Positions 44,494-56,718 are shown, counted from the first letter of the stretch. The stretch is 64,000 nt of DNA from Actinostola sp. cb2023 (GCA_033675265.1 JAUJYZ010001007.1:62001-126000), one strand, 5' to 3'. Notes: generated by a model from the sequence alone, not told the origin. Made by a program: numbers and translations.

Positions 44494-46089
44494 ATGTACT
44501 CATTGGGCCAGGTGGTGGTCGTCAAGTATGTGGGTTTTGGCTGGTGGCCTGGCAAAGTACGGTATTTTACAATTTAATATTATTTGAATATTGAGTTGAT
44601 TATTCACTCTGACTCCAAACTTGAAAATAAATTATCTACTTGAATTTTTAGTTCAACAATTGCCATACAGAGGTAGAAAAACACCTGGTTCTCTCCTGCC
44701 ACAATGAGCCACTATGTGGAATCCACTGTTAATTCGCATTGATTATTATTTTATTTATTTATCATCTCTTATCTATACCACGTTCGTTTTTCCTAGTTTA
44801 ATGTAGGGCAACATGAGCAGGAGGAGGAGCAGATGTCTAGCCATGGTGAGGAGGTAAGGGTTTAACTGTATTTATTTTCTGTATCTAACTTCGTTTTACA
44901 TCATCTCTTATCTACACCACGTTCGTTTTTTCTAGGTTAATGTAGGGTGGCAACATGAGCAGGAGGAGGAGCAGATGTCTAGCCATGGTGAGGAGGTAAG
45001 GGTTTAACTGTATTTATTTTCTGTATCTAACTTCGTTTTACATCATCTCTTATCTACACCACGTTCGTTTTTCCTAGGTTAATGTAGGGTGGCAACATGA
45101 GCAGGAGGAGGAGCAGATGTCTAGCCATGGTGAGGAGGTAAGGGTTTAACTGTATTTATTTTCTGTATCTAACTTCGTTTTACCATCACGGGTAGCACTC
45201 ACCAATGCAACCCGGGTTGGAGTCCTGCCGGGCTCGGTGTTGTATGTGAGTAGAGTTGTTTGTTGGTTCTCTCCTGCCACTATGAGCTACTATGTGGAAT
45301 CCACTGTTAATTTGCATTTATTATTATTTTATTTTATTTATTTATCATCTCTTATCTACACCACGTTCGTTTTTCCTAGGTTAATGTAGGGCAACATGAG
45401 CAGGAGGAGGAGCAGATGTCTAGCCATGGTGAGGAGAATGAGATATATATAAACTCATCTCTGATATCTTTTTAGGTTTCATTGTAAGGTAATAAAAACA
45501 TCCAGATATGTGGATATATCGACAAGAGGTTTACACCAGGTCTATTTGCCTTGCTTCTTGCATGATTTCTTGTAATTGTAATTTATATTTAAGAAAGAAG
45601 TATAATGAGTCATGTCTTTGTTGTTGCTGTTCTTTCATACTCAAGGCGATCCCTGGATTTCCAAATTATATTCCCTAATCAAACCATCTGGCAGAAAGAG
45701 GGGAGGATTTCATCTGGAAAAAACCTCTTCAGCATTGACATCGTGGAGGAAAATGTGTAAGATATGTTGATATACCTTCGTTTGAGTTCCTTCGTTCGTT
45801 TGAATTTTGTTGCCGCCCGCGTCATGGTTGAAAAACGTTTATTCGCAATGTAAGCATATCGAGTTATATTATAAGATTGAAAAACTGTTGAATTCGTGCG
45901 AGCCAGCAAAAGCTGATAATTTATCTATAGGAATATATTTTATTCTTAGAAATCTAGTATATTTTCGTAGCTTCCGTTGCATTATCATCATCATCATTAA
46001 TATTATGTTGTTGTAGGCAGTCCGTTATTTGCTGTGAAGTTATTTATGTGTCTAAAGAGAGCTTCAAATATCATATCCACAAGGAACAT
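44494..46089 (+). CDS. PWWP-like gene with multiplied acidic mini-exon and C2H2-like exon (partial)
   Basis: Exon 44494-44556 (AG|ATG ... AAA|GTACGG) encodes MYSLGQVVVVKYVGFGWWPG + K, the start of a PWWP-type chromatin domain (WWP with a preceding KYxGFG). Mini-exons 44797-44853, 44936-44995, 45078-45137 and 45380-45436 encode VNVGWQHEQEEEQMSSHGEE or a 19-aa variant; the first three have GTAAGG donors, the fourth has lost it (AATGAG). Exons 45646-45756 (ends NLFSIDIVEEN) and 46017-46089 (CCEVIYVSKESFKYHIHKEH, zinc-finger-like) are in phase with each other (V codon split 2+1). Mini-exons are all phase 0 and multiples of three; the join from them to 45646 needs a missing exon or the fourth copy's read-out. 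Function: likely chromatin binding. Confidence 0.5.
44761..45440 (+). repeat. Tandem duplication of a 140-bp exon-intron unit (4 copies)
   Basis: ATCATCTCTTATCTACACCA starts at 44761, 44900, 45042 and 45344; each copy includes a CTAG acceptor, the 57-60-bp mini-exon and (three copies) a GTAAGG donor. 45180-45340 between copies 3 and 4 contains a SINE-like stretch and a second copy of TTCTCTCCTGCCACNATGAG (first copy 44690). Confidence 0.85.
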
Positions 46090-46404
46090 GTAAGTAAATT
46101 ATTTGTATATGCCATTATAAAATAACTACGATATAACGCGTGCTCTGATTGGTTGAGTGGCATGCTTTAAATCAGCACGCAGCACGGTAGCACTGCCTTT
46201 CTTTTTTGGTATCTTCGATTTTTGTATTTTATAAAATAAATAAAAAACTCATTTGCTGTGCTGTGTGTAGATTAAAAAGCACTTGGGGATTTATCAGAAC
46301 ACTCCACGTCGGGCTGGCACGCATGCAAATTCGGCACGCTCGTAAGCCTGCGATGTTTGGAAGAACTTCCGGTCAGCGGTTAATTAATTCAAAATTAATT
46401 CAAA

Positions 46405-47034
46405 ATGTCGGATCTTATTGTGAACATCCACGAAGCGGTAAACAGTCATATATCACGATCCAATAGAGCGAATAAAAACAAAGCCGTAGAAATTGGAAAT
46501 GACATTTTGCAGCTATCTAGGGCAGTGATTAAACATCACACCTTACCGGAGGAAAGACGTCACAAGTATTGTTTAGCTCAGCCGTTGAGAATGCTTTCTA
46601 GAGAAGTACCGAGATGTAATGCCATTATTTGTAGAATAATGAGAGCATCTCCTTGTTTGAGACATCCATGGAATATCAAGATAAAGAGAAACATGCCATT
46701 TGAATTATTTGAGAGTTTAAAGGCTCATGTTTTACTCGATCATCCAGAAAGACTATCGCGGAGCACTCGTTGTGTTGAAGAGCTTGCAATAACAGAGGAT
46801 GACGACTTGAAAGCAATTTTGTTGACGTTGAGCAACAAGTTCAAAACACGGTTGGTTGAAGAAAGTACGCTATGGAGAACACACACAACTGGAGGGTACA
46901 GCACAGTAGTCGTTTCTATTTCTTGCCCTGCTTTGTTCAAGTACTCAAAAAGTCAAGAAGTGCTGTCCATCTCTTTATTTTATGGATACTGGAATAGAGT
47001 TGGTGTACCACAGCACACTTTCAACCATCACTAG
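46405..47034 (+). CDS. Unrecognised 209-aa ORF
   Basis: ATG at 46405 (MSDLIVNIHEAVNSHISRSN), stop at 47032-47034. Basic, helix-rich first two thirds (RHKYCLAQPLRMLSREVPRC, then NAIICRIMRASPCLRHPWN), an acidic ITEDDDLKAILLTLSNKF helix, then RTHTTGGYSTVVVSIS. No transmembrane segment or known motif seen. Intact reading frame in a region where most frames are broken, which speaks for a real, recent or constrained gene. Could be an exon of a larger gene or a transposon protein. Confidence 0.45.
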   Translation: MSDLIVNIHEAVNSHISRSNRANKNKAVEIGNDILQLSRAVIKHHTLPEERRHKYCLAQPLRMLSREVPRCNAIICRIMRASPCLRHPWNIKIKRNMPFELFESLKAHVLLDHPERLSRSTRCVEELAITEDDDLKAILLTLSNKFKTRLVEESTLWRTHTTGGYSTVVVSISCPALFKYSKSQEVLSISLFYGYWNRVGVPQHTFNHH

Positions 47035-47292
47035 ATTGGGTACTTCATTTGTTTGTAACAGATTTCTGTTATTATAACATATATGTGTTGCATTTAAAAT
47101 CGTTGATTGTTGTAATATGTACTCCAGTTTATAGCTTCTCTATAGTTTATGACCTCTATGGAGTACACTCAAATTTACTCTGCAATGTTTTACAACAAAT
47201 AATACTAAATGGTACTAATTATGAATAGAAACAAAAAGTACTATATAGCATTCACATTATATTCTCTGGGATTTTCATTGGTCGAGAGACGA

Positions 47293-47392
<100 letters not shown>

Positions 47393-47398
47393 CGGAGG

Positions 47399-47739
47399 GT
47401 ACTCCCTTTGTCCAAGTGGTAGGGGTGATCGGCGGTCCTTTTAGGGTTGAAAATATTTCCTGTGTGTACCTTTTAGGGTTCCGACACAAAAGTCAGTTAC
47501 GTAACACGAGTCCGTACCTTTTAGGGTCAATTGAAAGAACAGACGAAATATGTTGTCCAGTCACTGATTAAACGATATCAGCACAATCACTTTTTCGCCA
47601 TATATGGTCATATATGGTCGTACCTTTTAGGGGTTGAAATCAACATGGCTTCAACAGCTCTTTTAATTTATGCGTACCTTTTAGGGTCGTTTTCAAAACC
47701 GACTTCCAATCACCCCTACCACTTGGACAAAGGGAGTAC
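47399..47739. mobile_element. Foldback element with 31-bp perfect ends and five 'CCTTTTAGGG' motifs
   Basis: 47399-47429 (GTACTCCCTTTGTCCAAGTG onward) is the exact reverse complement of 47709-47739. The phrase GT(A/C)CCTTTTAGGG occurs inside at about 47436, 47465, 47514, 47619 and 47674 in the same orientation. The G99 tract abuts the left end and CCCCCGGG follows the right end, so the true ends may include these tracts. Confidence 0.75.
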
Positions 47740-47759
47740 TTCCCCCGGGACTACATTCC

Positions 47760-48165
47760 TACAAATAATGCTTTAGTTCTCCTCGACAATTCGATTTTTT
47801 CCAGTGGTACTTACATGTACTGTAGGCGAGAGAAGATAATCTGAATGATATAAAACAATATTGAACTTGGTTTTTGCAAAATATCATGATTTTGTCAGTG
47901 TCTCCAGTCAGATTAATAATTTGCCTCTGCCTTCGGTATCGGCAAATAAAATGTAATTATTAAATCTGCTGGCCACTGATAAATCACAATATTTTGCTCA
48001 ACCTCGTCCAATAATTGCTAATTATGTTGCATGCATGGTTAAGTGTTTGTACTCTAGCATGTAATATGTGTTATTTACAAAATGAGTAGCTGTGTTGTAT
48101 CAGTGGATATAGATACAAGGTCATAGATACAAGCTAGTATCACGATTTTGAAGTCACTTTGTTTT
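47760..48165. other. No gene identified
   Basis: AT-rich, short ORFs only. Confidence 0.3.
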
Positions 48166-49309
48166 ATTTTGAGACGTCAATATTTTGTGGTATTGACGTC
48201 TCAAAATTACCGCGCGCGATTGGCTCACAGGACTGATTGACAGCGAAAATTAATTTTTTTTGGTATCTGGCTTTCAACTACAATGCGAATGCAGGAATGT
48301 TCTTCGATTTTTCAAGGAAAATTCAAGGTTATTCCACAGTAAAAAGGAGTTTCTACAATGCAGTATTATCAGTATTATGTTATGTGTATAAACAAGGGAA
48401 GCTAAGGTCGTAGTTAAGGTGAGAAATGATTCTGTCAAACCTCATTCACAGCTAAAATTTCATTTCACGGCGAAAGCTACGAACACTCTAGTTTCTTGAT
48501 AAAACTTGATGCTGTAAAAGTGTAAATTACAATCAGGCACATGATGAAAACCTTGATCAGTTTAAGACAATAAAACAGTTATTATAATTATTTGGTCGTT
48601 TGTTTATTGCAGAATAACATTGAATGAAGTTGAATGAATTTACAGTGAAAGTTGTTCTTTGCCGTGAAAATCCGGCCAATCTTGTAGAATCTTGTGCTTA
48701 ATTTGCCGTCTTTTGAGCTATTTTCCACCCTGCATTGGACTTGACGTCGACTGACATATTGCAGTCACATTTGCCCTTGTATATACAGAAGATTGAGGGT
48801 TAAAACATCGTTGAATTTTCACGAAATTAAGTAATTATATTTACTGAATCGATTCACTTTCAATCCGGCGAACCATACGATAATCTTTGGATTTGTTTTC
48901 ATTCGCTTTTCTGCCAAAATAAGAGATGAAATGCTTGTCATGACATAAAAGAGGAAGCTTGTCAATAGTTCTTTATAATCACTATCATGTTAACTTGTTT
49001 AAACTGTCATTTTAACTTTTTTTTAAATCTTTTTGTACTGAAAACAGTTTTCAAAAACTTCAATCGTCGCCACGTCAACGCGCGAGGTGGTGAGAATTTG
49101 AACCAAATCAGAATGCTTTCCTTGTTATTTTATTAGTTTTTCTTGCGAATTATTGTAGAATCGTGATACAAAACTAATTGCGATTTTGAGACGGCGATAC
49201 CACAAAATATTGACGGCGTTGGTAGAAAATATATTCCGTATTGGGCTCCTCCCAACTAGCCGTCAATATTTTGTGGTATCGCCGTCTCAAAATCGCAATT
49301 AGTTTATAA
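48166..49309. repeat. Pair of palindromes with the core GTCAATATTTTGTGGTAT
   Basis: 48173-48206: GAGACGTCAATATTTTGTGG followed by TATTGACGTCTC, a short palindrome. 49167-49306: TTTTGAGACGGCGATACCAC plus AAAATATTGACGGC pairs with GCCGTCAATATTTTGTGGTA plus TCGCCGTCTC. The two share their core, and GCGCGCG stretches lie just inside each (48216 and 49078), suggesting the ends of one element of about 1.1 kb. Confidence 0.55.
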
Positions 49310-49899
49310 CGTTACGAAACAAACCAAGCCGAAATTACAGTGATTTGTGGGGGGAAATTATACATTCAACTGGCCATATCTCAGCCGTTATTTAACCGAT
49401 TGCTCTCAAATTTGGCATGTAAATGTGTTTATATTGGGCAATCGTAATTAGTGCCTCGTTTCCCTTAGAACTTTATTTATAAGTATAAGCTTGTTGTCCC
49501 TTTGTTCCTCACTTGACACTTTCAGTTCCACCACTCGGTTCTACCAGGGATAAATGTTCCCACATAATTGTTACTCTGGTACATCCATGTACGTATTGTT
49601 AACCGTATCAGTATTAATTCATGCCATATCAGAACTTGAACACTGGGAAGTGTTAACACACAGCATATTTTTACCATTTGGTAATACGATACACGTGCAA
49701 AATATTAGTTTCGTACAACTGTCGGTTTTTCTACGCGAACACATCGAAAATGCTTAATTTTCGCTTCGCGTCATCGTCGGCCGAAGGCTATTTTGAGGGA
49801 ATTTCGACTTTCTCCAATTTTGAAGAAAATAAAAAGCTCTTTAAGTTTTCGATACTATTTTTGGAAATGGTACACCAAAGGGGTTCTATTGGTGAAATA

Positions 49900-52241
49900 A
49901 AATGAAATTCGATTTTTTGCAACTGTCCGCCGATTCTCGATATTTAGAGGCAGTGGCTCTTAACAATTCAAGATTTATCTTAGTCATCTTAAGCATTGCA
50001 TCCCAACTAAGACCGGGAGCTGTGTAATACCATGCAGGATCTAACTTGTAATTCATAACACAGACATCTCTAAAGGCTTCAAATACATCGGCCAGCAGGA
50101 TGACATCACTAATGAGATAGAGATCGTGGTATTCTCTCATGTTTTTCATTTTGAATGTATTCCAGACTTTCTGGGCATGTTTGTAATCATCTTCTGAAAT
50201 ATCAGTGTTATTGAGTTTGGAAAAGAACGCGTCTTTTGGAGGAAGGCATGTTTCATCTAACTTCTCAAACCGATTGACATAGTCATAGGGATATACTCCT
50301 TTCCTCAGTAACATATCCAGCTTCTCACCTTCATAGAAAATACTCATATTTCTGAACTGCTCTTTTTTAAGATTACCAACTAGCTTGTCTAGTCCCATCA
50401 ACGTGAACTTGAGACTATCAATGAATCTAATCTCACGTTTTACGTTGCATGTTTTTCCATCTTTTACAAATGTGTCCACATCCTTTTTGAATGATATGTA
50501 CTTCTCTTCATTGTTAGGGATACAATCGACTTTACCCTTGGTTACGCCCAAGTTTCTAATAAACAAATGAGCGTCATATCCTGCAAGATTGTGGAATATT
50601 ACTGGAATGTGTTTGGGGATTTTGTAGTTTAAATTACAATCATTATGAGCTGCTCCGCGGTATTTCCCTGTAAGGTGATCATGATCTAATACTTTATCAC
50701 CACTTAACTCTTTACTGCATATGTGACACTCTGCATTCTTAAAATCTTCACTATTCTCATCTGTCATTACAACCTTTTTCTCATAGGTCTTTGAATATAG
50801 GTCTCTGACAGACTTTTCTATAGAGGCTACAAAGAGTTGGCTAATATCTTCATCCGCACTCTTTGCTGTGTGTCTTACTATTTCCGGTTTAAACAACTCG
50901 TCGTCATAACATTTAATCATGTAGCAGTAGCCTGATGGCTTGTGCTTTTGATATTTTCAGTATATGATTCATCTTCATCATGTTGGTGTGAATCAATACT
51001 CTCCGTGAAGCATTCGAAATCTGCATATATCACAAAAGGCACTCTCATGCTGCGGTTATAGTTTTTGAATTGTAGTGTAGTACCTTTCTTTGGTAGTGTT
51101 ATTTTAACAGCATCATGATTCTTACAATATTCAGAATGTTTGTTAAGACTATTCTCTGTTTTAAACGAGTTCAAGCCTCTTTCACAGAAATATCTTTTTC
51201 CGTTGTGCTTTGTAATTTGTGATGACAACAGTCTGGACATACTCTTAATCCAGCAGTAATGATTTGTTTTATCATCCAACACCATTAGAAGGTCGATTGT
51301 TAGCTCTCTATCACTATTTTCACTTATTCGAAGTGGATAAACACTTTCTTTGTACCCATAGACATTTATACCATATTTGGGGTTGTTCTTTTCAAAGATT
51401 TTAATCATATCAAGCTTTACTGGAAACTCAAGCCCATCCCAGTTTAATTTTTCAGCGTTCGCTTTCAGAACTTTGGAGATTCTTTCTGCATTCTTCTTTG
51501 GTGTGAAAACAGATAGTGTAACAGCCCATTTGAAACACTCGTTATCCTTATTTTTTATGTTAAGTATTGCTTCTTTCCTTCTTAAAACTTGTGGAAGCTC
51601 AATATAACTTTTAGCTTATACTGGTTTATCAATGTGATATCTAAGCTAACAACTCTATTGAAAATCCATCCAGAACCTTGGTTTTGAAAATTATCAACCT
51701 TCTCTAAGATCTGATCCTTACATCGATTGTAAACCTCATCCAGATCGGTCGGTTCTGTAACTATCACGATCGTTGAATGAAAATATCCGTAAGTGTGAAC
51801 CTTCTTCTTATAAAATTCGCACTCTAAGAGAAACTTCATCTTGATGGGCTTTTCATGTTGTTTTAGAAGGTTAATAACATCTTGTTTGCTGTTTTCTAGA
51901 AAGGTTTTCGGATTTGTTTTATAACCTTTGATTCGATAAGATGAGACAAATCCCTTCAATGCTGACTTCTTCTTTTGAACTTTAGTGGCTGTTTTTGATT
52001 TGATGTTATTGTAAATATTATTGACTTCCTTCTTCAAGGCTTCAACACGTTTATTCACAAGCTTCTTATTCGTTTGTGGAACCCACGAGAGAATCCAATT
52101 TGCGAATTCGTTAATTTGTTTATTAACAGAGCTAGCCGCCTTTCCAGCTAACTGTTTCAATGATTGTGGTTGCAGTTTTAGAATAGGTATATTAATTTCA
52201 GGCACAGGCCGATCCATTATGTTAAACACTTTTGAGCTCAT
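49900..52241 (-). pseudogene. Polinton/adintovirus-type family-B DNA polymerase, N-terminal part only
   Basis: Minus strand, ATG at 52241 (MSSKVFNIMDRPVPEIN). Order: helical N-terminal region, QGSGWIFNRVVSLDI (about 51670), a zinc-type RYFCERGLNSF ... H...CKNH, exonuclease motif I VIYADFEC (about 51020), an endonuclease-VII-like insert with CHICSKELSGDKVLDHDHLT and a GAAHNDCN end (about 50640-50740), exo motif II around FIDSLKF, exo motif III YHDLYLISDVILLADVF (about 50080-50130) and PAWYYTAPGLSWDAML. The match ends near 49960; the palm motifs are absent. The frame breaks twice (about 51605 and 50945). Such polymerases are protein-primed replicases of Maverick/Polinton elements and related viruses. 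No capsid, integrase or packaging ATPase gene lies nearby. Confidence 0.85.
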
Positions 52242-52249
52242 CTCTATAT

Positions 52250-52700
52250 AATGGGATATAAAGTTCTTAAATAGTCGTCTCGAACTCAGACGTGCCAGAA
52301 AGGTTGACCTTGACCTTGGGATCCTTTCCAAGAATTTGACCTTGGAATCTTCCAAGAATTTGACCACCCCTCCCCCATCACTTTGACCTCAATTCCCATT
52401 TCAGGGGAACCCCCTTTTGAAGTCCGACTAATGCAGGTATTCCTGGTGTCCTTTATTTGCAGGTATTCCTGGAGTTTCGTCTGAGTTCGATCTCTCCTTT
52501 ACCTACTACTACTCCTCTGAAAAACCGCATGAGTGGAGAACATACTGGCAAGTTAATGAGGACAATGATTGTAGGACCAGAGAGGGCAGGCTTTGATTAT
52601 CTATCATTCAGCCTTTCTCAAGTGGAAAAGCGAAAGAAGCAGACAGATATAAACATTCTTTAAAATGTTGTGCTTTACATTCCTAAAAATGCTCAAGTGA
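52250..52700. other. Upstream of the polymerase fragment; small inverted repeat
   Basis: TCTCGAACTCAGACG (52279) pairs with CGTCTGAGTTCGA (52479); between them GACCTTG/GAATTTGACC phrases repeat (52310-52365) and CAGGTATTCCTGG occurs twice (52434, 52460). Confidence 0.4.
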
Positions 52701-52719
52701 CAACAACAAATAGTCCGGC

Positions 52720-53185
52720 AGATTCGTGCTCAAATTGTGGGATTTATGGTAAAAGCACCAAATTTGGTACACAGATAGAGAACCACCTATAGCACAATAT
52801 TGGCTATGGACCCACTCAGAATCTATCCCATAATTGCAATTACAGCAGTTTTAAGGTGGCTCTACACATCGTAACCATGGAAATTGTCAGATGTGTTGAA
52901 AAAAACAACAATTTGGCACATAGATAGGTAATCACCTATAGAACAATATTGAATATAAACCTAGTCGGAATCTATCCCATAATTGCAATTATAGCGATTT
53001 TAAGGGGGTTCTATACCTCGTAACCATGGTAATTGTGGAATTCCGGACTAAAACACCAAATTTGCTATATAGATTAAGAATCGCCTATAGAGCAATACTG
53101 ACATTGGACCCACTCGGAATCTATCCCATAATTGCGATTATAGCGGTTTTAAGGGGGATCTATACATTGTCACCATGGAAACGAG
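52720..53185 (+). repeat. About 150-bp tandem repeat, three copies
   Basis: AATCTATCCCATAATTGC occurs at about 52820, 52969 and 53119, each followed by TTTTAAGG and CTCGTAACCATGG-like phrases. Confidence 0.85.
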
Positions 53186-53209
53186 ATAAATCATTAAAAA
53201 TACAAAATC

Positions 53210-53560
53210 TACCACATGAACTTAGAATAGAGAATGTTTTCCACACAAGTTCTAAAGAAGGATAATGTAGTAGACTTGGATATGCCAGATGTGATGCAGT
53301 TGATTTCAGGCATTGCAATGAAATCCTTATTGCTTTGATCAGCAACATAAGATCCAAGATAATTACAGTCGTCGACCTCCTTGAGTGGAGTGCCACCCTT
53401 GTACGGAGCAGATGGATTGGTGGTTGACGTCCTCGTTGATGGTCATCAACTCAGTCTTGTTGGCGTTGATAAGGAGAGGCGATAATAGTGATATGACTTT
53501 GAAAGGAATGTTGGATGGCTTTCCTGATTTCCTTGTTTGTTGCCTTTCATAAAGTCGCAT
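53210..53560 (-). pseudogene. LINE reverse transcriptase fragment
   Basis: Minus strand: LINANKTELMTI in one frame, then GGTPLKEVDDCNYLGSYV and SFFRTCVENILYSKF in a second. These are the palm end and thumb (K-T-E, YLGS, R.C.ESILLYG) of LINE RTs of the CR1/RTE group. Broken by a frameshift at about 53395. Confidence 0.6.
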
Positions 53561-53592
53561 TGTTTTAACAGCTTTGAAAAAGGTACCTAAAT

Positions 53593-53593
<1 letters not shown>

Positions 53594-53626
<33 letters not shown>
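53594..53626. repeat. Poly-C tract (33)
   Basis: Uninterrupted run of C. Confidence 0.95.
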
Positions 53627-53805
53627 AGTTGTACTGGGTCAAAGCTGTCATCTATCTGCCGACTTGACGAGGTTCTCTTGTTTGCCATGAATTGACTCGA
53701 CAACCTATACACATTTCATCCTCTTGTAAAGAATATCATGACATTTGGAAAAGAGGTGGAAAAATTTGCCTTCCAGCCTGGACAGCTCCGGAGTAAAATT
53801 GCATG

Positions 53806-54808
53806 TTAACCCTTTGACTCCCACGGCGCCCGAAACCGCCCGTAAAAATCGATACTGCTTTTAAAAATTCAAACTTTCTGAATTTTCGTAACATCGATCT
53901 CATGACCAGTTTTTAGTGACAACTAGATAACTCTTCAAATTTTAACTTCAAGTAAACTGACTTACAGGTCCGATTTCTGGGCACTAGTTCAATTTATTTT
54001 TCATAGAAATAAAAAATGCGCGTTTTTGTCGCAATTTTACACCTCGAAAATGAACGACATTTGACTTGGATTCTCTTCCAAAATACATCCTTCCGAAACA
54101 AAACGCCACTTTCTCGGCAAACTTCCATCTCTCTTCTTGATATAGTCATGAATTTTTCACTCTCTCTTCCTTAGCTTGCAGAACAATAGCCATTTCCTTA
54201 GGACCACTTTCGCTAACACGTGTTTTCCTTCTGCACATCCCAAAAAGGATGCCGGGAACATCTGGGAATTTTCGACAGAAAGTATCCCGCCATTTCCTTT
54301 TTTTAGAGTTTTATAGAGTGTCGAGCCACTCGGTCCTATAGGCAAAATATTGCACCGGTTGCATTCTTTTCAAGTTCAAAGTCGCCAAAAATGCCTTTGT
54401 AGGCCCTGGAATCCACCACAGAAAGACCAGAGAGACGATTTCACTTTGAGTCCGCCATTTTGGAAAATCTGAACGAGCTGCCGAAATGTGTTCGTGAATT
54501 CGTATCTTCCTCCTGAGTTCTTCCAGGAGAACGGTCTCTACCACACCAGTCAAGCTTAATGATGCTGTCCTGGAGGCTTCTGTGGTGAATAATGGCTATA
54601 AACACTCTAAAAATGCAAAATTGGCCTCTTCGAGTAGTGATTACTACTAGCCCCTACGAGCTCCCAAGAAGAAAGGCAGCACACGTGAAGACGCGAGCCC
54701 ACAGGCATTCAGAACTGTCAAGATTTCCATGGAAACCCCTTATATGGAATCGAAATTTCCTATGACGTGATTAGGTCCAGAAAAAATCTCTGGGTGTCAA
54801 AGGGTTAA
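53806..54808. mobile_element. piggyBac-like MITE (995 bp) with TTAA target duplication
   Basis: TTAA at 53806-53809 and 54805-54808. Left end CCCTTTGACTCCCA, right end complement CCCTTTGACACCCA (13 of 14 match). No transposase inside. CCCTTTG ends plus TTAA suggest mobilisation by a piggyBac transposase such as the relative at 39135-41622. Confidence 0.8.
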
Positions 54809-54825
54809 ACAAAAAAAATTAGAGG

Positions 54826-55004
54826 TCACGTGACCAGGACTTTTGTCACCTCCGGGAAGAAGTTAGGGTTGGGGTTAACTCAAAACTAGGGTTAGGGTAA
54901 CGATTCAGGCTTAGGGTTATTTTTTTTTGCCATTGGGATAGTTCTGGAAGCTAGGGTTAGATTTGACTGAAGGCTGGCTTAGGGGCTAGGGTTAGTCACG
55001 TGAC
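54826..55004. repeat. TTAGGG-rich stretch between two GTCACGTGAC palindromes
   Basis: GTCACGTGAC at 54826-54835 and 54995-55004 frame a stretch with several (C)TAGGGTTAGGG-type phrases (54868, 54890, 54911, 54950, 54988). Degenerate interstitial telomere-like sequence or a simple GGGTTA-rich MITE. Confidence 0.55.
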
Positions 55005-56370
55005 AAGCATCACTCCCCCCCTGGATCACCATAGGGTGAATGTGACCATTGGTCTGACTAATATCCACGACAACTATTCTTCTCTGCTGTCTAAATTTCA
55101 CAATGACCACTCCCTCAACTTTGACTTTTTGACCTATATGTAAAATTGGGCTTTTGAGGTCTATAACAAACATCCTCCCCCCTAAGTCCTTCAATCAAGC
55201 TCAGTTTCAAATAAAATTTGGCATGTATAACCGTCTTAGGTAGACTTATTGTTTTAAATAGTTTTTGGTAGGAAAATGTCAAGTCAGTGAAAAAAATATT
55301 TTTTATTTAAACAACCGTTAAAAGGGTTGATTCAGATGGAAGCCCCGTTACGGTCGGTAGCGGGATAACAGCTAACCGCAATCGTGAGAAAAGGATAAAT
55401 CAAGTCGAATGCGGATACTTCTTGTTTTTTTATACCTCCCGTATTGGTAATGGCAGTTTGTGTGAGTATTGGAGAGTTTGTTGTAAGAATGGGGTGATTA
55501 GGATGTTAATTGAGGTAGTAGAGTGATTTGATTGAGTAAATAAAGGAACAGCTAGATAGGCCGAGTGGCGCTGATCCATAATTATCCCATATCTTAAATG
55601 AACTGAGTATGAGTGGGAATGTTGTAGAATAAGTACTTCTTTGCAGCTGAAACCTGGCAATGACATGAGAAACAACTATGGCACCTTAGTGTAGGTGCGT
55701 CCTATCAGGGCAATTGATCTTTTCAAAACATATCTGCGCCTTTGTAGTACGTAATAACATCTTGGACCGCCCAGTTACTTCGTTTCCCTGATCCTGCAGT
55801 CACCAACAACCCACGCAATTTATGTCACGCTACATGTTCACAAACATACAAATACGCCACGGGACTAGGCGGATATTCACGTGCTAGATACAAACAACTC
55901 ATCTGCAGAAACCTCCTCACATGATCAATATTCAAGTCATGAACTTGGACATGCATACAAACTCGCTTTAATTTGCAATTATCCAACAACTAGACATATG
56001 AAAGAACTCACGCTACAAATAAAAAAGCGAACCCGGCAAAGTCTTCCCTCGCTAGCTGTACACACTAGCCTCTTGACTGCCAGAACCTGGTAATCCCGCT
56101 TTTCATTTGCAATCATCCAACAACTCGGACACATCGAAGGATTTTAATGCTACAAATAAAGCTCACTCATCCTGCCAGCCAATGATACTGATGATAATTC
56201 ACTTATCCTGTGGCGCTTCTGTCATTAGTTCCACAATTTCTGTGGCTACGATATATATAACCCCCTAAAATAATAATAACTAGACACTCTTGTAGCGTTA
56301 AATCGGGCTTCTTAAAGCAAGCAGTGGTTGCTGCGATCGGTAATCTCGACTGAATCTGATTTGCTCTCGA
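55005..56370. other. No gene identified
   Basis: Small ORFs on both strands without recognisable content; nothing conserved seen. Confidence 0.3.
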
Positions 56371-56718
56371 CCATATTATGATATATCCATTGTCAATGAT
56401 GATATTGTCAATGGCAATAAAGCTCGTCGAGCAAGAGCCTGCGCGACGTAGACTAAGGCATCAAACACGTAGGCAAGGTAATTCATTAACGCACTATGGT
56501 TTAGAATGATCATAAAGTATTGTATATGTACAATAATCAAATCTCCCAGCACAAGAATAGCTTTTTCTAGAATATCACAATCATCAAGAGTATTTGCCAT
56601 ATCTTCTACTGAATACATGAAATTCCATAAACAGGACGTGACGAGATAACGATCGCTTCTACAATAAGTTACTAATAACTTAATACTGATTGTACAAACA
56701 AAATAAAACCGTATTTTA

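Noticed and set aside
45180..45240. tRNA-like sequence (GGGTTGGAGTCCTGCC) as a tRNA gene
   Set aside because: Only a B-box-like phrase; no cloverleaf could be drawn. A SINE scrap is likelier.
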